From Paenalcaligenes sp052103955 (GTDB lineage Bacteria > Pseudomonadota > Gammaproteobacteria > Burkholderiales > Burkholderiaceae_B), in the NCBI GenBank assembly GCA_052103955.1, contig JBQELO010000018.1:1-64000 (forward strand): a stretch of DNA of 64,000 nt. The letters run 5' to 3'. The translations under genes were made by a program, and so were the position numbers. Every line of letters begins with the position of its first letter. The first letter of the stretch is position 1. This document shows, piece after piece, positions 18,028 through 24,974 of this stretch. Below the pieces are notes generated by a model. That model worked only from the letters and a program-made list of their open reading frames with translations, was not told the origin of the DNA and searched no databases.

Positions 18028-18167
18028 GAAAAGTCTCGCTTGTTAATGTTAAAGAGTCGTTAAGCTCGAATGCTGCACAAATAAGTTTTTGTGCTGTTTC
18101 TTCTCGAGTGCCTCTACTTTATTTTTTCAACAGCGATGATGTAATGGGGCAAATCCTTTTAGTGTCT

Positions 18168-18208
18168 GAGATTTATCTGATAAGTGCGCTCAGAAGCCTC
18201 AGATAAAG
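18168..18208. promoter_or_regulatory. Palindrome-type operator sites upstream of the pilin gene
   Basis: GAGATTTATCTGA at 18168-18180 has an exact ATCTGA right arm. TCAGATAAAG at 18199-18208 has an exact TCAGAT left arm. The centres are about 32 bases apart, close to three helical turns. The sites lie 140-180 bases before the pilin start, in the same sequence family as those at 8575 and 9942. Confidence 0.55.
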
Positions 18209-18265
18209 GGTGGAAAGTCGGGACTATTCAGTGCTTTGGGGATTTAAGAAAAGTCGCTCTTGTGG

Positions 18266-18302
18266 TCGGATAAATCTGATGTTTGTACACCTAGAGTCTA
18301 GG
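18266..18302. promoter_or_regulatory. Palindrome-type operator upstream of the second chaperone
   Basis: TCGGATAAATCTGA at 18266-18279 differs from the perfect palindrome at 8597 by one base. A second inverted repeat, CCTAGA-G-TCTAGG, follows at 18290-18302. Together they lie 80-116 bases before the start of the plus-strand chaperone. Confidence 0.58.
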
Positions 18303-18381
18303 TAAAGTTTCAAAGGTAGTGGTGGGTGCAGTTAGCTTGTACCCCTCGTTTTTTTGATTTCTGTGGCTAGGGTTCACACAG

Positions 18382-19152
18382 ATGAAAACTTTACTGACCA
18401 TATCAAAACGTCATGCGACGGCACTGAAAAAAACACTATGTACTGTATTGGGTATGTTAGTAGTGGGCTCTTCATCAGTGGCGCATGCTGAGCTGGATTT
18501 TGGTGGGCCAAATCGCTTTGTTTTTGAAGAGGGCGCTCAACGTTTTTCTATTGTGGTCGCCAATAAAAGTGAATATGCAACCTTAATACAGGCATCTCTA
18601 GCGTGGGGAGATGGGCGTCAGCAAGAACTACCTGTGGCGTTGAATAAGCCTTTACAGGTATTAATGCCCAATGGCCTAGGGGGCATAGAGGTGTTTTACG
18701 AGGGTAGTGGGTTTGTTGCAGACAGAGAAAGCTACTTGTTGCTAAGCGTATTGGATGTGTCCCAAGCCCCGCGAGAGCCAGACTCTGTACAACTGGCATT
18801 AATGCATAGGTTTAAGTTTTTCTTCAGGCCTAAACTAGAGCAAAGTGTAGAGCAGGCTATAGCAAACTTACGCTGGCAGGGGCATGCTAGCGGTGCTCCT
18901 ACCATAGAAAACACCTCCCCTTATTTCATTACTCTTAGCGATATTGAGCTTAGGGGGCAAGGTAACAGGCGATGTGGTCAAACTATTAACCACGTAATGG
19001 TTGCCCCTTTTTCCAGCGCTACTCTAGAGAACTCTGAGTGTAATTCAGCGGTTAGCTCGGTGCGTTATGACTACGTAACCGATGGCGGTAGCATGCGTGC
19101 TTACGAGGCATCGTTGTCGGCTACAGAAAGCAAACTTGGCGAACAAGTGTAA
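18382..19152 (+). CDS. Second fimbrial chaperone-like protein
   Basis: This 256-residue protein belongs to the PapD superfamily. It has a long signal region (TLCTVLGMLVVGSSSVAHA), then FVFEEGAQRFSIVVANKSEYATLIQASL and an alternating strand followed by DRESYLLLSVLDV. The match is in the same places as the chaperone at 16636, but overall similarity is low. The C-terminal domain holds a Cys pair (RRCGQTI and NSECNSA), unlike the other chaperone. It is transcribed alone, divergent from the pilin, and converges with the response regulator with a gap of 15 bases. It may serve the tip adhesin or another subunit; that is inference. Confidence 0.82.
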   Translation: MKTLLTISKRHATALKKTLCTVLGMLVVGSSSVAHAELDFGGPNRFVFEEGAQRFSIVVANKSEYATLIQASLAWGDGRQQELPVALNKPLQVLMPNGLGGIEVFYEGSGFVADRESYLLLSVLDVSQAPREPDSVQLALMHRFKFFFRPKLEQSVEQAIANLRWQGHASGAPTIENTSPYFITLSDIELRGQGNRRCGQTINHVMVAPFSSATLENSECNSAVSSVRYDYVTDGGSMRAYEASLSATESKLGEQV

Positions 19153-19167
19153 AGGGGATATTTATAC

Positions 19168-19824
19168 TTAAGTCGTTGCAATGTCATTGCGTTGGGCAAT
19201 TTTTACCAGCTCTACCATATTGGGGGCACTGAGTTTGCGCATTAGTCTGATTTTATAGGTGCTAATTGTTTTGTGGCTGAGCATTAAAGTATGGGCAATC
19301 TCTTGGTTGTTCATACCTTTGACCAATAGGCTAAAAATCGTCAGTTCTCTGTCGGTGAGATTGCTTAATTCGGCATCGGGACTATTGTTGTCCGTGCGGG
19401 CGGGATGTTCGTGCGCGTTTTCCAGAAGTAGGTCAGTAACTTCTTTAGGGAAATACGAATATCCGGCAAGTACAGCCTTAACAGCACTGGATAGTTCTTC
19501 CAGTTTATCGTCTTTGCACACAAAGCCAGCGGTGCCTGCTTGAAGGCAGCGCAAGGCGTAGTGGGTGGAGTCGCTAGAGGTAAGCACCAGAATGTTGGCG
19601 TTAAGTTTAGAGCTGCGCAGCCTGTCTATAACAGATAAGCCATCTAGCTTAGGAATAGCTAAGTCTAAAATGACTAAATCGGGTTTTAGGGTACGGACGG
19701 CTTGTATGCCATCGGTACCTGTATGACACTCGGCGACCACCTCATAGCCATCGCGTTCCAAAATGACGCGAACAGCCATACACATTAAAGGGTGATCATC
19801 AATAATAATAATGCGAGGTACCAT
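19168..19824 (-). CDS. BvgA/EvgA-like response regulator (NarL/LuxR family)
   Basis: The 218-residue product has a receiver (IIIIDDHPLMCMAVRVILE, phospho-acceptor Asp in LVILDLAIPKLDGL, switch residues LVLTSS, Lys in GFVCKDD) and a C-terminal LuxR-type helix-turn-helix (LTDRELTIFSLLVKGMNNQ, then LSHKTISTYKIRLMRKL). From memory, PKLDGL, AGFVCK, KAVLAGY-YFP and the HTH closely resemble Bordetella BvgA. It should be the phosphate acceptor of the BvgS-like kinase, although that gene lies about 5 kb away beyond the fimbrial operon. If the kinase is off through its frameshift, this regulator may stay unphosphorylated. Confidence 0.88.
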   Translation of the reverse strand: MVPRIIIIDDHPLMCMAVRVILERDGYEVVAECHTGTDGIQAVRTLKPDLVILDLAIPKLDGLSVIDRLRSSKLNANILVLTSSDSTHYALRCLQAGTAGFVCKDDKLEELSSAVKAVLAGYSYFPKEVTDLLLENAHEHPARTDNNSPDAELSNLTDRELTIFSLLVKGMNNQEIAHTLMLSHKTISTYKIRLMRKLSAPNMVELVKIAQRNDIATT

Positions 19825-20232
19825 GTAGGCGTCCAGAGTGAATTTGACTTTAGGCTCTGATTATAGGAAACCTGAACCTCGTCTGCTCTTAGTCTTTATG
19901 AAGATTAACAATAGGTTATGAATGAAATTTATTGTTTACATGCAACTAATATGGGTCATTCTGGTTTTTGCTGTAAGAGCTAAGGCCTAACCGAGCACGC
20001 CATGGCGTGTTGTGACATGTCAGAAACCTAATTCTGGTTATTTGGAGTCACTGATTATACTGAGTTGCAATAGGTATAAGGCCAGTGTAAAGCAGGGTGT
20101 AGAGTCCGCTATGCAGAACTAAAGCGTGGATAGAGCGCAACAAGGCGAAGAGAGCCTGCCTACACTACTGATGAGCATGGCTTGTTTGTGGTGTCAGCTG
20201 ATGATCGATACTCGTAAAGAGTACCCGAAACA
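19825..20232. other. Intergenic region between response regulator and AraC-type gene
   Basis: This 408-base region separates divergent genes. It contains two adjacent perfect palindromes, CACGCCATGGCGTG (19996-20009) and TGACATGTCA (20013-20022), which could be operators. No clear copy of the fimbrial TCAGAT-N2-ATCTGA motif is present. I see no gene. Confidence 0.6.
19996..20022. promoter_or_regulatory. Two adjacent palindromes, possible operators
   Basis: CACGCCATGGCGTG is a perfect 14-base palindrome. Three bases later comes TGACATGTCA, a perfect 10-base palindrome. They lie 172 bases before the response regulator start and 210 bases before the AraC-type start. The binding protein is unknown. 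Confidence 0.4.
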
Positions 20233-21081
20233 ATGAGGTCTATGGTGCAAGTAGTAGAGCGACAGTCAGAGCAAAATCAGGACCAATATTTTTGGCATGA
20301 CGCCGCGTTACCTTATGTGGAAATGCGCCGGGCTTGTCACAGTAGAGCCTGCTATAAGCCACACGCACATCCCACTTTTTCTATAGGGGCTGTAGATGGT
20401 GGTAGCAGCATTTTTACCGGGGCTGGGGGAACGCCAGTAGCCTTGCATCCTGGAACGTTAGTGTTTGTTCCTGCAGAGCGTGTGCATGCGTGTAATCCGG
20501 CTGTCGATAGCGCGTGGAGCTATCAAATGATGCATCTGGATAGCACATGGTTAGCCACTGTCAGGCAAGAGTATGCGGCAGTGAACACTGTGAGCACAGA
20601 GCCGGTGAGAGTAGTTGTTGATTCGGCTTTGTATGCGCAGTTTTGTGCTTTGAGTGATAGGGTGTTTTCGAGCGCAGCAGTAGACGAAAAAGAGGCCGCC
20701 CTGATTGAGTTTGTTGGGGATTACGACCTTAAGCAAAGTGTCTATGTGGAGCCAATGGGCGATAGCTCACACGTAGCTGAAAAAATTACGCCCATGCTAG
20801 ATGCTATGCGTGACAGGCCAGAACTCAACGTGTCTTTAGCTGAGCTAGCCGCACATGCCGACATGAGCCGTTATCAATTGATCCGGGCTTTTAGAGCCGT
20901 AACCGGCATGACACCGCATGCGTGGCAATTAAATCTACGCATCAACGTGGCAAGAACGCTTATGCATAACGGTAAAAGCATCGCAACAGTAGCACACCAT
21001 CTGGGCTTTTCTGACCAAGCGCATTTTCAACGGGTATTTAAAGCCCATACCGGTGTTACCCCAGGCAGTTTTAAACGCTAA
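20233..21081 (+). CDS. AraC family transcriptional regulator
   Basis: The 282-residue protein has an N-terminal cupin-like AraC sensing domain (CYKPHAHPTFSIGAVDGG, LHPGTLVFVPAERVHACNP) and a C-terminal double helix-turn-helix (SLAELAAHADMSRYQLIRAF, MTPHAWQLNLRINVARTL, ATVAHHLGFSDQAHFQRVFKAHTGVTPG). This architecture is common for regulators next to LysE-type exporters, and such an exporter follows in the same direction. It probably controls that gene in response to an amino acid or related ligand. ATG 20242 is an alternative start. Confidence 0.9.
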   Translation: MRSMVQVVERQSEQNQDQYFWHDAALPYVEMRRACHSRACYKPHAHPTFSIGAVDGGSSIFTGAGGTPVALHPGTLVFVPAERVHACNPAVDSAWSYQMMHLDSTWLATVRQEYAAVNTVSTEPVRVVVDSALYAQFCALSDRVFSSAAVDEKEAALIEFVGDYDLKQSVYVEPMGDSSHVAEKITPMLDAMRDRPELNVSLAELAAHADMSRYQLIRAFRAVTGMTPHAWQLNLRINVARTLMHNGKSIATVAHHLGFSDQAHFQRVFKAHTGVTPGSFKR

Positions 21082-21173
21082 GCCAGCGGGAGTAGGGCGC
21101 GCACTTTTCTTCAATACAATCATGCCTGCTTTGGGCAGACTACAGATCCAGTTCGTGATAGGTGTGTCTGTTC

Positions 21174-21830
21174 ATGCAGCAGTTTTTAGTGATTGCCGTG
21201 GCGCATTTTCTTGCGCTGCTTTCCCCTGGGCCTGATTTCTTCCTTGTTGCTAGAACCTCGTTGGTATCTGGCTGGAAAATAGCCAGTGGCGTCAGCGTGG
21301 GTATTGCTCTGGCCAATGGCGTGTTCATCATTTTCGCCTTTGCGGGAGTCAAGGCATTAACGCCCGATAGCCTGTGGTTTGTGCTGTTGCAATTGTCGGG
21401 TTGTGCGTATTTGCTTTACGTGGGGACGTTATTTATTCGTCATGCGGGTGACGGTGTTTTGCACGTGCCCGCAAGCAAAGATCAGCCGTCTTCAAACGGG
21501 GCTTTGTTCGCGTGGGGGCGTGCTTTGGGAATGGGGTTTTTGTCGGGAATTTTGAACCCTAAGAATGCATTGTTTTACGCAAGCTTGGTCACCATGCTAA
21601 CAGGCCCTTATGCCATCAGTACGGGCTGGCAAGTGTTCTATGGGTTATGGATGTTTAGTGTTGTGGCACTCTGGGATGTGTTGGTAGCGGTACTGATAGG
21701 TAATAAGGTGGTATTGCAGCATTTCTCCCGTATACAGCCGTGGCTAGAGCGTGTATCGGGGGCATTACTGATTGCGATAGCGATGGGCGTGTTACTGACC
21801 TTGTTGCTGCAATGCTTTAGCGTTTTGTAA
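21174..21830 (+). CDS. LysE/RhtB family amino-acid exporter
   Basis: The protein of about 218 residues has six hydrophobic helices and the family signature AHFLALLSPGPDFFLVARTSLVSG near the N-terminus, with LGMGFLSGILNPKNALFY later. The family exports amino acids such as lysine, homoserine or threonine across the inner membrane. A GTG at 21162 is in frame, but ATG 21174 (MQQFLVIAVAHF) fits the family. It follows the AraC regulator by 92 bases. Its last codons overlap the 3' end of the convergent TetR gene by 14 bases. Confidence 0.9.
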   Translation: MQQFLVIAVAHFLALLSPGPDFFLVARTSLVSGWKIASGVSVGIALANGVFIIFAFAGVKALTPDSLWFVLLQLSGCAYLLYVGTLFIRHAGDGVLHVPASKDQPSSNGALFAWGRALGMGFLSGILNPKNALFYASLVTMLTGPYAISTGWQVFYGLWMFSVVALWDVLVAVLIGNKVVLQHFSRIQPWLERVSGALLIAIAMGVLLTLLLQCFSVL

Positions 21831-22377
21831 ACGGGGGGCGCAATGCATGTTCGGCAAATTGTAGGGCTTGCTTAATAAAACCGGAAAAACCAGAGCGGTC
21901 CTGTCGTAAGCCCGTTTGTTGTCCGCCTATGAGGCACAGGTGGGCTGTCTGAGCGATTAGCGTAGCCACGGCAGGTGTGGGAGCCCAGCGGCGACTGGTG
22001 CGTAGGGCAAAGTCTAGCCTGGTTTGATCTACGCGCTTTTGGAAGATGGCAACCACAGGGTTGACTAACGACCATGCGCGGATAGCCACTTCTACATGGG
22101 GAAGCTTTTCTGAGGCTATATCTAGGTATCGCAATAGAGTATCGGCTGAACTGGTACCACGGGCCGCATAAGCCAACATTGCTTGCGTGTAGTCAGCTTC
22201 CCACTGTGTGAGTAGAGCATTCACGTAATCGTCTTTATGGCGAAAGTGGTGGTAGAAGGACCCCCGGGTCACGTTGAGGCGACGAGCAAGGTTTTCAGCA
22301 GAAATACCAGAATGGCCTTCCTGTTCTAGTGCTGTAAAACCAGCAGCGATCCAATGTTGACGAGTAAGTGTGCCCAT
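21817..22377 (-). CDS. TetR family transcriptional regulator
   Basis: The 186-residue protein has the TetR helix-turn-helix at the N-terminus (WIAAGFTALEQEGHSGISAENLARRLNVTRGSFYHHFRHKDDYVNALL). A helical ligand-binding domain follows that I cannot assign to a ligand. It is divergent from the DJ-1-like gene at 22488, with a 110-base gap that probably contains the shared operator, so that gene is its likely target. Confidence 0.88.
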   Translation of the reverse strand: MGTLTRQHWIAAGFTALEQEGHSGISAENLARRLNVTRGSFYHHFRHKDDYVNALLTQWEADYTQAMLAYAARGTSSADTLLRYLDIASEKLPHVEVAIRAWSLVNPVVAIFQKRVDQTRLDFALRTSRRWAPTPAVATLIAQTAHLCLIGGQQTGLRQDRSGFSGFIKQALQFAEHALRPPFTKR

Positions 22378-22487
22378 GACGACAGACCATACAGGCTGTG
22401 TATGGTGATAGGTGGTTTGATAAATTGCGAAACTTAGCTCGTATTATCACCGCATTTTGCGGCTGTGACGTAGCTTAGGAGTTCGCT

Positions 22488-23117
22488 TTGAAAAACATTG
22501 CTCTGGTTACCTTTGATCAATTCACTGACATAGACCTGTTTCTTATGTGGGATATTTTGGGCCGCAATAAGCAGGACTGGAATGTGCGTATTTTGGCGAC
22601 TAGCCCTACGGTAACCTCTGCGCATGGTTTGCCCATTCCTGTGCATGGGCATGTGTCGCAAGCTAATCATGCAGACGCGGTATTGTTTGCCAGCGGTAAG
22701 CAGGGCATACCGGCTGCCTTGGTGAATCCGGAATTTATGTCGTCGTTGCAGTTAGATAGCAGTAGGCAATATATAGGCTCCATATGTGCGGGTGCCTTTA
22801 TTCTGCATCGCTTGGGGCTACTACCGCATTTACAAGCCACTACGCATCCAGAAGCACAGATGGCGTTGCAGGCGACGGGTGTAGAGGTGTTAGAGCAGCC
22901 ATTGGTGTGTCAGGATAGGGTGGCAACAGCAGGTGGGTGTTTGGCTGCTGTGTATTTGGTGGGGTGGTTGGTAGAGTCCATGTTTGGTGCTGTAAAACGG
23001 CAGGAAACACTATGGCCAGTATTGCCAGCGGGGCAGCAAGCGCTCTATGAGCAGTTAATTACCCAAAGCATTAACGGGGCCACCTCCAAAGCCGGAGTAG
23101 GACAAAGCGGGCTATAG
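22488..23117 (+). CDS. DJ-1/PfpI family protein
   Basis: The 209-residue product is a class I glutamine amidotransferase-like protein: IALVTFDQFTDIDLFLMWDIL at the N-terminus and the nucleophile elbow SICAGAFILHRLGLL with the conserved Cys. ATHPEAQ and VATAGGCLAAVYLVGWLVE follow. Such proteins include isonitrile hydratases and stress proteins; the substrate here is unknown. The start is TTG 22488, supported by TAGGAG six bases upstream. No ATG is available nearby. It is divergent from the TetR gene. Confidence 0.85.
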   Translation: MKNIALVTFDQFTDIDLFLMWDILGRNKQDWNVRILATSPTVTSAHGLPIPVHGHVSQANHADAVLFASGKQGIPAALVNPEFMSSLQLDSSRQYIGSICAGAFILHRLGLLPHLQATTHPEAQMALQATGVEVLEQPLVCQDRVATAGGCLAAVYLVGWLVESMFGAVKRQETLWPVLPAGQQALYEQLITQSINGATSKAGVGQSGL

Positions 23118-23193
23118 ACGTAAAATCATTACTTTGGGCTGCATGGGTGGCCCATCGCCTGATCCGGTATAGTCAACAGTGATAGAAAATAGT

Positions 23194-23658
23194 ATGCAGA
23201 TTTGGGTAGATGCCGACTCTTGTCCCGTAGTGGTCAAAGAAATTTTGTTTAGGGCGTCACAGCGCTGGCAAAAGCCCTTAACACTGGTAGCAAACCAGAT
23301 GTTACGCACGCCTTCCTTTCATTTGATTAAGGCGGTACAAGTGCCTAGGGGCTTTGATGTGGCCGATGATTATATTGTGCAGCATGCAAGCGAGGGCGAC
23401 GTGGTGATTACAGGCGATATTCCGTTGGCAGCCCAGTTAGTAGAAAAAAAGGTGCATGTGCTAAGCACACGCGGTGAGCGTTTCACAGCCGACAACATAC
23501 GTGAACGCTTGTCTATGCGCGATATGTTAGAAGAACTGCGTAATGCGGGTGTGGAAGTAGGCGGGCCTGCTGCATTTAGCCAGTCTGATCGCCGTGACTT
23601 TGCTAATGCACTGGATAGCTTAATGATGAAACTCGCCAGAGCCCCCTTAGCCCCTTAA
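23194..23658 (+). CDS. YaiI/YqxD family protein (UPF0178)
   Basis: The 154-residue product begins MQIWVDADSCPVVVKEIL, the family signature, and continues with VADDYIVQHASEGDVVITGDIPLA, LSTRGERFTADNI and DRRDFANALD. The Asp-rich motifs resemble PIN-like nuclease folds, but the function of the family is unknown. A GTG at 23179 is in frame; ATG 23194 matches the conserved family start. Confidence 0.92.
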   Translation: MQIWVDADSCPVVVKEILFRASQRWQKPLTLVANQMLRTPSFHLIKAVQVPRGFDVADDYIVQHASEGDVVITGDIPLAAQLVEKKVHVLSTRGERFTADNIRERLSMRDMLEELRNAGVEVGGPAAFSQSDRRDFANALDSLMMKLARAPLAP

Positions 23659-23749
23659 ACAGAGGTATTTCATGAAATACCGTGTGACTATAACTGCATT
23701 TTTTGCCAATTTGCGTTAACCTTTCAGGTTGATTGTTTAGGAGCATACT

Positions 23750-24031
23750 ATGGCACAAGCATCCGCAAGCCACATCTTGGTTAGCAGCGCTGAAAGAGCG
23801 CAAGAACTGAAAACTGAAATTGAAAACGGCGCAGATTTCGCGCAGTTGGCTCAAGCTAACTCTAGCTGCCCTTCATCCCGTCAAGGTGGTGCATTGGGTA
23901 GTTTTGGTCGTGGCCAAATGGTTCCTGAGTTTGACGCAGTGGTATTCAGCGCCCCCGTTGGTGTTGTACAAGGCCCTGTACAAACACAGTTCGGCTACCA
24001 CTTGGTTCTGGTGACCGAGCGTAACGACTAA
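23750..24031 (+). CDS. Parvulin-type peptidyl-prolyl cis-trans isomerase, short cytoplasmic form
   Basis: This 93-residue single-domain parvulin resembles E. coli PpiC (Par10): ASHILVSSAERAQELKTEIENGADF, SCPSSRQGGALGSFGRGQMVPEFD, VQTQFGYHLVLVTER. It lacks a signal peptide, so it acts in the cytoplasm. TAGGAG precedes ATG 23750. It is followed by a strong terminator. Confidence 0.95.
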   Translation: MAQASASHILVSSAERAQELKTEIENGADFAQLAQANSSCPSSRQGGALGSFGRGQMVPEFDAVVFSAPVGVVQGPVQTQFGYHLVLVTERND

Positions 24032-24062
24032 GATTTACTGCTTATTGAAGTAGTGGTCTGAG

Positions 24063-24094
24063 AAAAGCCAGCATGATTATGCTGGCTTTTTTTT
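24063..24094. terminator. Bidirectional terminator between parvulin and GntR genes
   Basis: AAAAGCCAGCAT and ATGCTGGCTTTT form a 12-base-pair stem around a four-base loop, followed by TTTT and preceded by A residues. It serves the plus-strand parvulin and the convergent GntR gene. Confidence 0.92.
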
Positions 24095-24098
24095 ATGC

Positions 24099-24779
24099 CT
24101 AGATATCTTCAGGCATGACGCCCCACCATGCTAGCGTTTGAGAAAAGTGCTGCTGCACCATTTTTGCAGCGTCAGTTTCGTTACCTGCCAATATCGCATC
24201 CAAGATAGCAATGTGTTCGGTCATGGCAAGCGTAATGCGTGTATTTAACGGTGGGCGATATTTCTGCAGCACATGAATGCGATCGCAGTTCTCGGCATAG
24301 TTTTTGGCTACGATGGGGTTGTTAAACGCAGAGGCCAAATAGTGGTGCAGACGCCAGTCTAACGCCATCGCTTCTAGCTGCAATTGTCGTGTCAATGTTG
24401 TGTTTTGCAGTTTTTCTAGCAAGTCCACATGCGCTTTTTTTAAAGCGAGTAACTCGTCTTTTTTTGGGTGTTGAGCCGTTAGGCGTGCGCCTTCCACATC
24501 AATTAAATAACGGAAGTGGAAGTTAGCGTAAAGCTCTTGCGGGCTAAGTTCAAGCACCACAATGCCCCGCTGCGGGTACACGGTTACCAATCCCACAGCG
24601 GCTGCTTTTTTGATGGCATCGCGTATAGGGGCCGTAGCGAAGTCCAGCTTCTCGCATAGCTCGGAAATAGACACCATTTGACCAGAACGTATGTCGCCTG
24701 AAATCAAGGTTTCGCGTAAAGCGTGAAAGGCTTGTTCGCTTAATAGGGCAGTACTGCGATGGTTGTTTGTTGTAGTCAC
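24099..24779 (-). CDS. GntR family (FadR/FCD type) transcriptional regulator
   Basis: The 226-residue protein has an N-terminal winged helix (LLSEQAFHALRETLISGDIRSGQMVSISELCEKLDFATAPIRDAIKKAAAVGLVTVYPQRG) and a C-terminal helical FCD domain. Its metal-ligand-type residues include DWRLHHYL and MTEHIAILDAI. Start is GTG 24779. It is divergent from dctA, and two inverted-repeat operators lie between them, so it probably controls uptake of a C4-dicarboxylate or similar acid. Confidence 0.9.
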   Translation of the reverse strand: MTTTNNHRSTALLSEQAFHALRETLISGDIRSGQMVSISELCEKLDFATAPIRDAIKKAAAVGLVTVYPQRGIVVLELSPQELYANFHFRYLIDVEGARLTAQHPKKDELLALKKAHVDLLEKLQNTTLTRQLQLEAMALDWRLHHYLASAFNNPIVAKNYAENCDRIHVLQKYRPPLNTRITLAMTEHIAILDAILAGNETDAAKMVQQHFSQTLAWWGVMPEDI

Positions 24780-24862
24780 GCGCTGAGCCTCGTATAGGTG
24801 GCTATGTTCTACCTTGGTTGATAAGGGTAAGTGCCCTGTGTGTGCACACTGGCAAATACTCT

Positions 24863-24887
24863 ATATTAGAAATGCCATATCTAATAT
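24863..24887. promoter_or_regulatory. Inverted-repeat operator upstream of dctA
   Basis: ATATTAGA (24863-24870) and TCTAATAT (24880-24887) form an eight-base inverted repeat with nine bases between. It lies between gntR and dctA and is a likely site for the GntR-type regulator. Confidence 0.6.
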
Positions 24888-24896
24888 TAACTAAGA

Positions 24897-24938
24897 TTTC
24901 AGTTGCATAATTTTTGCTTTGTAACTGAAATTTCAGTT
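24897..24938. promoter_or_regulatory. TTTCAGTT repeats and 16-bp palindrome upstream of dctA
   Basis: AACTGAAATTTCAGTT at 24923-24938 is a perfect 16-base palindrome. A third half-site TTTCAGTT lies at 24897-24904. The palindrome ends 36 bases before the dctA start, where binding would block or modulate transcription or initiation. It differs in sequence from the ATATTAGA repeat, so two regulators may act here. Confidence 0.6.
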
Positions 24939-24974
24939 GTGATTTTAAATAAAAATAAAGCGGGAGAGATGACT

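Larger units (their letters stand above)
18028..18381. other. Divergent promoter region of pilin and second chaperone
   Basis: This 354-base region lies between the divergent pilin (minus) and second chaperone (plus). It contains two groups of the TCAGAT-N2-ATCTGA motif, described at 18168-18208 and 18266-18302. I see no gene in it. Confidence 0.75.
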
